The translations under genes were made by a program, and so were the position numbers. From Rhodobacteraceae bacterium IMCC1909 (GTDB taxonomy: Bacteria; Pseudomonadota; Alphaproteobacteria; Rhodobacterales; Rhodobacteraceae), in NCBI GenBank assembly GCA_030704425.1, contig JAPDHM010000001.1:124001-188000 (forward strand): a stretch of DNA of 64,000 bases, read 5' to 3'. Below the pieces are notes generated by a model. That model worked only from the letters and a program-made list of their open reading frames with translations. It was not told the DNA's origin and did no database searches. This document shows, piece by piece, positions 25,541 to 31,825 of the stretch. How positions within the stretch are numbered: position 1 is the first letter of the stretch; every line of letters starts with the position of its first letter.

Positions 25541-25963
25541 GGTATTGTCAGACAAAACTAACTTGAGACGGGGTGAGCGGTTTCGTAGCCTCTCCGTATG
25601 ACAAAACGCGCTCCATTCAGGTACTTCAAAACGAGCCCAGAGATCATCCGCCTGGCTGTGATGCTTTATGTTCGGTTTTCTATCGCTTCTCGTCCCTAAA
25701 TCCCAACTAAATCCCCAGAAATGCGTCTGTGCGTCCGTTGCGCATATACTTTCAGTAACTCTAAGTCAGCGTAAGTCCACCAAAGAAGTCTATAGAAAAC
25801 TCATGCGCAACATGCGCACAGACGCAATCGTTAACCAATGGTCAACAACAAGAACACCAACAGCCCCTTTAGTCCCTTTTGTTGAAGCCAAAGAGTGTTT
25901 TTTCATTCGGCGAGGCTACGAGGCCGCTCGCCCCGTCTCAAGTTAGTTTTGTCTGACAGTGCC
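25541..25963. mobile_element. composite element with two IS6-like left ends in inverted orientation
   Basis: The left boundary is GGTATTGTCAGACAAAAC at 25541, followed by the transposase N-terminus (FRYFKTSPEIIRLAVMLYVRF). The right boundary is GTCTGACAGTGCC at 25951-25963. The last 75 bp are the reverse complement of the first 75 with roughly one base in ten changed. Repeat copy 2 (25716-25893) lies between them. It looks like a 423-bp non-autonomous element built from two copies of the same IS end. Confidence 0.7.
25716..25893 (+). repeat. 178-bp direct repeat with internal palindrome, copy 2
   Basis: Matches 13885-14062 in the same orientation, with one difference in the first 168 bp. It carries the same pair of inverted arms (GCGTCTGTGCG and CGCACAGACGC). 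It is enclosed by the inverted IS6-like ends of the composite element, unlike copy 1. Confidence 0.85.
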
Positions 25964-25996
25964 ACCTGTGGTGTATTTTATTTGACAGACATCAAT

Positions 25997-26209
25997 ATGT
26001 GGTATCCAATGACCCACATGAACAATCATCAAGACTTTTTGAAATTCGAAGCTGTATTGGCTCATTGTGAGAAACGAGCACCAGAAGGTTCTCTATTTTC
26101 TGCCATGGAATATGGACGTGAAATGCAGTTTTTCGATGGACACAATTCATTGTCAGTATCGGGTCACATCCTCGCTGATATGCTAATGCCTAGCGCAGTA
26201 GATTGGTGA
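25997..26209 (+). CDS. hypothetical small protein
   Basis: A 70-residue frame from ATG 25997, or 63 residues from ATG 26018 (MNNHQDFLKFEAVL). The sequence is not obviously biased or repetitive and has a plausible helix with CEKRAPEGSLFSAMEYG. No family recognised. It may be a fragment of a longer gene cut by the element before it. Confidence 0.4.
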   Translation: MWYPMTHMNNHQDFLKFEAVLAHCEKRAPEGSLFSAMEYGREMQFFDGHNSLSVSGHILADMLMPSAVDW

Positions 26210-26279
26210 TCGGAGTTTTGTGTCTAGGAACTTGCTTCAAAGTGTGGCTTATATTGTAGTCTGTTAGGAGGGGCTTCCA

Positions 26280-26366
26280 GTGAAACTACTATTTGCTTGC
26301 ATCGTTTTTGGCGTCGCCGTTTTACCAAGTGAATTTGCCTCAAAACTTTTGGAACTATTTTTATAA
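26280..26366 (+). CDS. 28-residue membrane peptide
   Basis: A GTG at 26280 follows TTAGGAGGGGCTTCCA, a strong ribosome-binding site. The frame encodes a single hydrophobic helix (KLLFACIVFGVAVL) and a short tail. It could be a small membrane protein or leader peptide. The support is the ribosome-binding site alone. Confidence 0.35.
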   Translation: MKLLFACIVFGVAVLPSEFASKLLELFL

Positions 26367-26382
26367 ATACATTCACCAGAGT

Positions 26383-26470
26383 GGTTCTGTTAGACGAATG
26401 AGAACTTGCATTGGATTGCTGGCGCAGCCTGAATCTATGCCCTTAATAATTGGCGCCATTCAGTAAGGGT
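26383..26470 (-). mobile_element. IS6-like right end, inverted fragment
   Basis: Reading the minus strand, the sequence from CAATTATTAAGGGCATAG to CATTCGTCTAACAG matches the right 85 bp of the element at 6538-6880. No matching left end lies nearby on the correct side, so this is a fragment left by deletion or rearrangement. Confidence 0.6.
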
Positions 26471-26564
26471 TTAGCTCTCCCTCTCCCAGACAGCATTTGT
26501 GTGAGAGCACGTGTATAGATACCCACCGTACCCCCAGTGGCCCACGCATGGGGTGTCACATAAG

Positions 26565-26771
26565 TTATACGTGATGTTTTGCGGTTATTGGCAGTAAGCG
26601 TTGATCCAGCACGTCCTGTGTTAACGCATGAATCTTTGCGTTCAGCCTGTCGTTTTGTTTAAGTCCATCTAGCTCAGATTGAGTTAGGCTATAGGGATCG
26701 TCCTCTAGCTTTAGCCGTAAAGTCATGTCGTTCCAGACGGTGGTGATGATAAGGTGTTCATTATGTGTCAT
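26565..26771 (-). CDS. hypothetical small acidic protein
   Basis: A 68-residue frame beginning MTHNEHLIITTVWNDMTLRL, with mixed charge and predicted helices. No good ribosome-binding site is visible and no family is recognised. It lies between the IS6-like fragment and the recombinase palindrome. It could be a real island gene or a chance ORF. Confidence 0.4.
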   Translation of the reverse strand: MTHNEHLIITTVWNDMTLRLKLEDDPYSLTQSELDGLKQNDRLNAKIHALTQDVLDQRLLPITAKHHV

Positions 26772-26870
26772 ACCAACTAGAACGACAGCGCTGGAGTTTG
26801 TGTTAGGTGTCGCTCAAGGTGAATGCCATTACCAATAGGCCCTGCTCTAGCGGTCTAAGGTAGAATAGTT

Positions 26871-26932
26871 CCAATAGGGTTGACTAGAGGTATTTATGGT
26901 ACTATTTACCTCATAGTCTATGACTCTATTGG
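26871..26932. promoter_or_regulatory. 62-bp imperfect palindrome upstream of the serine recombinase
   Basis: CCAATAG at 26871 is mirrored by CTATTGG ending at 26932, GACTAGAGGTA by TACCTCATAGTC, with the centre near ATGGTAC. A further CCAATAG lies at 26832. Serine recombinases act at palindromic crossover sites near their own genes, so this may be the res or attachment site. It also contains the likely promoter. Confidence 0.5.
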
Positions 26933-26942
26933 GAAAATAATT

Positions 26943-27505
26943 ATGAACATTGGTCTAGCGAGAACATCAACACTTGAGCAGATTGCTGGCCTTGAAGCGC
27001 AAGTGCGAGACTTGGAAGCATACGGCTGTGAGCGCATCTTTAAGGAGCAAGTCTCTTCTATCGCAGAGCGTGAACAGCTGGAGGCGGCACTCAATATGCT
27101 GCGTGAAGGTGACAAACTCGTTTGTACGAAGCTGGATAGATTGGCAAGGTCAGTGCACACCTTGGTCAGATCATTTAACTTATCAACTCAGTGGGTGCAT
27201 CACTTGTGATATTGGATATGGGTGGGACTGCTGTTGATACGAGTAATCCAACAGGGAAGCTGATCTTGAATGTTATGAGTTCTGTAGCTCAATTCGAGAG
27301 GGAGATGATGCTGGAACGTCAGCGTGAAGGTATCGCCAAAGCAAAGGCTGAGGGTAAATACAAAGGGCGTAAGCCTACCGCACGTGCCAAGACTGATATG
27401 GTTAAGCTTGCGTTGGATGAGGGTGTCAGTAAAGCGCAGATCTGTCGGGACTTGGAGATAAGTAAGACAAGTTTATACCGCATTATTCGGAAGTTGAGGG
27501 CTTAA
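26943..27505 (+). pseudogene. serine recombinase (resolvase/invertase family), frameshifted
   Basis: The first frame (from ATG 26943) has the catalytic start IGLARTSTLEQ, where serine is the nucleophile, then CTKLDRLARSVHTLVR. It loses frame near 27165. The second frame (from about 27179) resumes with LINSVGASLVILDMGGT, FEREMMLERQREGIAKAKAEG and a C-terminal helix-turn-helix (KAQICRDLEISKTSLYRI). A TAA lies in the second frame right at the junction, so more than one indel is needed to repair it. The expected order is kept, so decay is recent. Confidence 0.8.
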
Positions 27506-27512
27506 AAATAAC

Positions 27513-27734
27513 ATGAAGTACATTGATGAAGTATGCGCTGTTCTAACTGATGAAGTGGAGCGCCGTTACCTGCGCAGTCGTGATGCGTGGCAGATGTTAA
27601 GTGACGAGGTGTCTGCTGCTGATGAGGCGACTCCAGAGCAAACCCAGAAAGCTGAGCAAGCCCATAAGGATTACATCAAAGCGTCCAAAGAATATTTAGC
27701 TATAGCGTTTAAGAAGAAGTTTTTAGAGCGTTGA
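27513..27734 (+). CDS. hypothetical helical protein
   Basis: A 73-residue protein starting 8 bp after the recombinase stop. It is rich in Glu, Ala and Lys and predicted to be almost wholly helical (VERRYLRSRDAWQMLSDE). No family recognised. Its position suggests it travelled with the recombinase. Confidence 0.5.
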   Translation: MKYIDEVCAVLTDEVERRYLRSRDAWQMLSDEVSAADEATPEQTQKAEQAHKDYIKASKEYLAIAFKKKFLER

Positions 27735-27945
27735 ACGTGCCTATCCTCAGCTAGATAGTATGTTGTGCTAGCTCATCTCAGAGTTGGATAGAGTTAAACT
27801 ATGAGAGCCGCCACACCATCAGCTTCCCTATACTAGTAACGGCAAGCATTGATGCGTTTATGGGTGCTGCTAATACAAAGATGGAGGTTGAAGATTAGCG
27901 CTGTGTTAGGTTCGATAAGTCAATCCATTCGTGCTTGATTTATTT

Positions 27946-27985
27946 TTGTGATCACAAATAGTCACAACATAAAATGTGATCACAT
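27946..27985. promoter_or_regulatory. twin TGTGATCACA palindromes (probable operators)
   Basis: TTGTGATCACAA at 27946-27957 and ATGTGATCACAT at 27974-27985 are two perfect 12-bp palindromes sharing the core TGTGATCACA. Their centres are 28 bp apart, a little under three helix turns. They lie about 90-130 bp upstream of the first pentapeptide-repeat gene. The core resembles a CRP/FNR half-site pair without the usual spacer. Nothing similar is found before the second paralog. Confidence 0.6.
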
Positions 27986-28075
27986 TTGCAACGTCACACC
28001 ATTTAGGCGAAAACTATTTGCGGGTCACTGCATGAGATGTCATTCTGATCGTGAGACTTATGGAGCCAGCCAGTA

Positions 28076-28651
28076 ATGATGAAACATTTTACCATACTTC
28101 TGGCGTTCCTGATGACGATTGGCTCTCAGGTTGTTGCTTTTGACCCTGCTGACCTACAGAGGCTGATTGACACGAAAAAATGTTCTAAATGCTATCTCAC
28201 TGATACCGATCTATATCGTGCTAATTTGGCTGGTGCTAATCTGGCTGGTGCTAATCTGGCTGGTGCTAATATGGCTGGTTCTAATCTGAAAGGTGCTTAT
28301 CTGCGTGGTACTAATCTGGTGGGAACTCATTTGTCTGGTTCCAATCTGGAGGGTGCGTATCTGTCTATTGGTAATTTAAACGGTGCTAATCTGAAGGGTG
28401 CTAATCTGAAGGGTTCTTATCTACGTGGTGCTAATCTGGCTGGCGCTGATCTGGCTGATGCTGATCTAGAGGGTGCTGATCTGGAGGGCGCTATCCTAGA
28501 GGGTGCCAACTTGATTGGCGCTAACTTGGCGCATGCCAATCTGAGTGCAGCGCTGCTGGAGGGTGCTGATCTTAAGGGTGCAAGAACAAATGGTTCAATC
28601 TTCTGCAACACAATCATGCCAGACAGTTCAGTGATCTACAGCGGTTGCTGA
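28076..28651 (+). CDS. secreted pentapeptide-repeat protein
   Basis: A 191-residue protein. Residues 1-22 are a signal peptide (MKHFTILLAFLMTIGSQVVA). Residues about 45-180 are near-perfect pentapeptide repeats of the A-N/D-L-x-G type, which fold into a right-handed quadrilateral beta-helix. A CSKCYL motif precedes the repeats and a CNTIMP...YSGC motif ends the protein, so two disulfides or a metal site are possible. It is a close paralog of the next gene. Known pentapeptide proteins include gyrase-protecting DNA mimics, but those are cytoplasmic, so that role is unlikely here. Confidence 0.9.
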   Translation: MMKHFTILLAFLMTIGSQVVAFDPADLQRLIDTKKCSKCYLTDTDLYRANLAGANLAGANLAGANMAGSNLKGAYLRGTNLVGTHLSGSNLEGAYLSIGNLNGANLKGANLKGSYLRGANLAGADLADADLEGADLEGAILEGANLIGANLAHANLSAALLEGADLKGARTNGSIFCNTIMPDSSVIYSGC

Positions 28652-28745
28652 AAGCTTTAAAGCGGCCATGAAATGAAACACATTTGTGGGTTACTGCGTG
28701 AGATGTCAGTTTGGTTGTGAATTTATGGAGCTAGCTATAGTAAAG

Positions 28746-29363
28746 ATGAAAAATTTTGCCGTACTCCTAGCCTTTCTGGTGACGAATGGGTCGCATGTTA
28801 GTGCTTTTGATATTGCGCATCTACAGAAGCTTAAGGATACTAACTATTGCAGGAAGTGTGATCTGAGTAATGCTGATTTGGTTAACGGTTACCTGAAGGG
28901 TACGGATCTTAGTGGTGCTAATCTAAACAGTGCTAATCTAAAAGGTGCTAATTTGAAGGGTGCCGATCTTAAGGATGCTAAGCTGCATTTTGCTTTTCTG
29001 TGGTATGCTGATCTGGAGGGGGCTACACTACAGGGGGCTAATCTGAAGGGGGCTAAGCTGGATTTTGCTTTTCTGTGGTATGCTGATCTTGAGGAGGCTT
29101 ATTTGCGTAATGCGGATCTGGAGGGGGCTTATTTGGAGGGTGTTAATCTGAAAGGAGCTTACCTAGGTTTTGCTAATCTGAACGGGGCCACACTGCAGTA
29201 TGCTGATCTGGAGGGTGCTAACCTAAATAGTGCTAACCTGAATAATGCTAATCTGAACAGTGCTAACCTAAAGGGTGCTAACCTAAATGGTGCTAATCTA
29301 AGGGGTGCAAACCTTTGCAATACAATCATGCCAAACGGGTCAGTGATGTACAGCGGCTGTTGA
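28746..29363 (+). CDS. secreted pentapeptide-repeat protein (paralog)
   Basis: A 205-residue paralog of the preceding protein. The start at 28746 is chosen by alignment with its twin (MKNFAVLLAFLVTNGSHVSA signal peptide). The N-terminal CRKCDL and C-terminal CNTIMP...YSGC cysteine motifs are conserved. The repeats are more varied, with LHFAFLWYADLEG-like units appearing twice, showing internal duplication. Even the 60 bp upstream of each start are related, so a segment including the 5' region was duplicated in tandem. Confidence 0.88.
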   Translation: MKNFAVLLAFLVTNGSHVSAFDIAHLQKLKDTNYCRKCDLSNADLVNGYLKGTDLSGANLNSANLKGANLKGADLKDAKLHFAFLWYADLEGATLQGANLKGAKLDFAFLWYADLEEAYLRNADLEGAYLEGVNLKGAYLGFANLNGATLQYADLEGANLNSANLNNANLNSANLKGANLNGANLRGANLCNTIMPNGSVMYSGC

Positions 29364-29370
29364 ACTTCTA

Positions 29371-29616
29371 ATGACCAAACTCTCAACCATCCCACAGCAC
29401 CAACTCAACATTACCTGTGGTCTCTGTGAGTACCATACGCTTCTAGAGGTAGCAAACCTGATAGCAGTCGTAGGAGGCGATACTACAGCCCATGAGGTAC
29501 GTCAGAGAGCCAGATGCCATAACTGCGGTGTGAAGGGTAACAACACGTATCAGATCGTTTATGCGGGTAACTCTGATATTGCGATGGAGGCGGCTGGGGT
29601 TAGGTCAAAGAGCTAG
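29371..29616 (+). CDS. four-cysteine zinc-ribbon-like mini-protein (intact copy)
   Basis: An 81-residue protein with one CGLC pair near residue 16 and one CHNC pair near residue 50, joined by a helix (LLEVANLIAV) and HEVRQRAR. The layout suits a zinc ribbon or rubredoxin-like knuckle. It starts 7 bp after the pentapeptide gene. Four broken copies occur elsewhere in the window (2059, 2717, 3716 and 25079). Its function is unknown; similar short cysteine proteins are common in phage-like DNA. Confidence 0.7.
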   Translation: MTKLSTIPQHQLNITCGLCEYHTLLEVANLIAVVGGDTTAHEVRQRARCHNCGVKGNNTYQIVYAGNSDIAMEAAGVRSKS

Positions 29617-29669
29617 CGCATAGCGGTTTCTACTTGTTCCCGTAGTGGAAGACTTTGGGCCTTGCTTTA

Positions 29670-31160
29670 TTAACTCTCTTCTAACCACTGTGTGTATCGT
29701 TTCTGATAGAGCTTCGACACTTTAGTCTTATATTTACTTAATACACTTTCAAAGTAGCCGTATTCTGTGTGTTTGTAGTGTGTTGCGTGTCTAATATCTA
29801 CTGTTACTTCATCAAACTCTGACTCAAATGGAAGTGTATGGTTGAGTACATCGTTACAAGCATCATTCATAACTAACTTTAAGAACCGCCTGTCTGTGTT
29901 TTTAACTATGTAGGAGTCGTGAACAGGTAGTATCGGTTTATCAGCTTCCACAAACCTTTGTATTACTCCTTCTGTAATCTGACTATCCGTATACATCAGG
30001 TCTATACCTTTATCTGAACACAAGTCGCCCTTCAGGAACGGGTACTTATCTATGAATGCTGCTAGGAGGTGGTCTAGCTGAGTATGTGTAAGTTTCTGGT
30101 CTTTATTTTGGTTATTATACGCACGGTATGCTGCTTGCTTTGACTTTGCATTGATAGCTATGAGTACAAGTTCCTTAACGATACTGCGTTGTTCTGACAT
30201 CTTAATGCCATCAAGCACAGGTCTACCAATGTCATACTTGTCACCCTTAAGAAGCTTACCGTGTTCTAAGGCCAAAAGCGTTGGGTGTAGCCCACTAAAG
30301 TCTATTTCATCTGTAGCTTCACCATCAATGTAGATGTCTCTACGTAAATCTATTCGTTTCTTTGGGAGCCTCTGCCAGAAACCACCGTACCAACGTCCGT
30401 GCTTTCTAAACCTGGTATCGCCCCTACTAAAAACACGATAGGTGAACATATGTTCAGGACCGATAGGAATTACTTCCTTACTTACCACACCATGTTCATT
30501 GGTATGCTCTCTCACATAGATGGGTTTACGCAGTGAAGCCACGTCCACGTAATGTCTTTGCATCATCGCATTGTAGCTCTCAACAACCTTCCTCATTCGT
30601 ATAGTGGCGGGTGTGTCATCGTATTTGATTTTTACTGACTTATCGTCATCTGTATCTTTATCACGTAGCAAGATGGTCTCTTGTTTGTGATGACGAATAA
30701 TATCGTTGCTTTTTACCTCTATGTGTTCAAATAAGTCTTTCAGTTTCTTCGTAGGCTGAATACGGGACCGCTTGTTAACGTCATCTCCTGCTTTCTTTGA
30801 CTTACCTGGTTTATACCTAAGATAACGAGCTTTCTTAAGTGTATCTACAACATCAACGATCTTACGTGGGATGCCTTGTCCGTTATATCTGTCATTAACT
30901 GTCCAATCAGTGTGTTTACGAGCAAAGCCTGTAGATAGCTTCGGGTCTCGTTTATAGGTGCTGTAAAGGTCAGACAAAATGATAAGTAGTATGTCTTTGA
31001 CGCTCATGCTGCCTTTGTTGTTGGACCTTCCTGCAAGTTCTAGCTGTGTCCTCTCAGGAAGAGAAACAAACACGGTCTCCACGAGTTGCGCCATCTCTTC
31101 ACTGTCAGTCCAGGCATGTCTGTTAAACGGAACGCTGTAGTCTGTACCCATTTCTATCAA
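29670..31160 (-). CDS. superfamily-A-like polymerase (TV-Pol-like), probable island replication protein
   Basis: A 496-residue protein. Three spaced motifs match the palm and fingers of family A DNA polymerases and T7-like RNA polymerases: motif A IDFSGLHP (Asp 287), motif B RSIVKELVLIAINA (Arg 325, Lys 329) and motif C LPVHDSY (His 414, Asp 415). A GRWYGGFWQRLP segment (255-266) before motif A is shared by mobile-element proteins of this type. It lacks a 3'-5' exonuclease domain. The N-terminal 240 residues are not recognised and could hold priming or DNA-binding functions. It lies beside the integrase, so self-replication of the island is plausible (inference). Confidence 0.65.
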   Translation of the reverse strand: MIEMGTDYSVPFNRHAWTDSEEMAQLVETVFVSLPERTQLELAGRSNNKGSMSVKDILLIILSDLYSTYKRDPKLSTGFARKHTDWTVNDRYNGQGIPRKIVDVVDTLKKARYLRYKPGKSKKAGDDVNKRSRIQPTKKLKDLFEHIEVKSNDIIRHHKQETILLRDKDTDDDKSVKIKYDDTPATIRMRKVVESYNAMMQRHYVDVASLRKPIYVREHTNEHGVVSKEVIPIGPEHMFTYRVFSRGDTRFRKHGRWYGGFWQRLPKKRIDLRRDIYIDGEATDEIDFSGLHPTLLALEHGKLLKGDKYDIGRPVLDGIKMSEQRSIVKELVLIAINAKSKQAAYRAYNNQNKDQKLTHTQLDHLLAAFIDKYPFLKGDLCSDKGIDLMYTDSQITEGVIQRFVEADKPILPVHDSYIVKNTDRRFLKLVMNDACNDVLNHTLPFESEFDEVTVDIRHATHYKHTEYGYFESVLSKYKTKVSKLYQKRYTQWLEES

Positions 31161-31217
31161 ACCCGCTTACAAGAATTCCAACAATCTGTGTCAATTACCG
31201 TCTTTGTTCAGTGTATT

Positions 31218-31577
31218 CTAACCCGCCATATACACACGTATCTCTGAGAATAACCCATCCCTGACTGTGAAGAAGTTGCAGTTTGATTTATTAACTATTC
31301 CACCACCTTTTAACTTATTAGTAACCCTGAAGCGCACTGCGATGTCTTCACTGTATGCTTCTTCTACCCAGCAAAATTGATCGTGCTTAACCCACTGATG
31401 ATTAGACCAAAGCCGAATAAACATGGCGCTAATCTCTTCACGGCCAGTTAGTTTTATACCATGTGTTTCGACAGTGAATAAGCAATCTGAAGTGATGAGT
31501 TTCAGGATGGCCTGCAGGTCTTCAGTATCAACGAAGTGAAAGTAGTCTGTGACCTTTTGCTTGAGCGATGAACCCAT
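31218..31577 (-). CDS. NTF2-like (SnoaL-type) protein
   Basis: A 119-residue NTF2-fold protein: MGSSLKQKVTDYFHFVDTEDL as the first helix, HGIKLTGREEISAMF in the typical position, and three C-terminal strands with FFTVRDGLFSEIRVYMAG. The start at 31577 is preferred over 31658, since the longer form would overlap the small cysteine ORF at 31604-31732. Enzyme or binding role unknown; its presence on the island may be as cargo. Confidence 0.7.
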   Translation of the reverse strand: MGSSLKQKVTDYFHFVDTEDLQAILKLITSDCLFTVETHGIKLTGREEISAMFIRLWSNHQWVKHDQFCWVEEAYSEDIAVRFRVTNKLKGGGIVNKSNCNFFTVRDGLFSEIRVYMAG

Positions 31578-31603
31578 GTTGTTTCTCAACTTATTGGTGA
31601 ATA

Positions 31604-31732
31604 CTACCTTACACCATCGGTCTTCAGCCAGTCTTTGACAACATTTATAGCTAAACACTGCTCACAATATCCTTGATGTAATGTCTCTGCTTGCTTCTTG
31701 CAGGACTTGCAGCTTTTGGCTTTATACATCAT
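31604..31732 (-). CDS. 42-residue zinc-finger-like protein
   Basis: Reading the minus strand from ATG 31732 gives MMYKAKSCKSCKKQAETL, then HQGYCEQCLAINVVKDW and TAG at 31604. Two CxxC pairs 17 residues apart make a treble-clef or ribbon-like zinc knuckle. CAGGAGCAAGG lies upstream. It ends 26 bp before the NTF2-like start. Such tiny cysteine proteins are frequent in phages and integrative elements, often as regulators. Confidence 0.6.
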   Translation of the reverse strand: MMYKAKSCKSCKKQAETLHQGYCEQCLAINVVKDWLKTDGVR

Positions 31733-31825
31733 CGCAGCGAAAGTATCCTTGCTCCTGAGGGTCTTGTATCATCACCAACCACTCACCAGTTCCCCTATAC
31801 TAGTAACGGTAAGGAATGCTCTGCA

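Noticed and set aside
27160-27195. Programmed frameshift in the serine recombinase
   Set aside because: No slippery heptamer or following stem was seen, and the second frame contains TAA at the junction, so simple -1 slippage would not give a full protein.
28190-29330. Regular DNA periodicity of about 15 and 30 bp that could look like a CRISPR or satellite array
   Set aside because: The period follows pentapeptide codons (A-N/D-L-x-G) in two open frames with signal peptides. There are no constant repeats separated by unique spacers and no cas genes.
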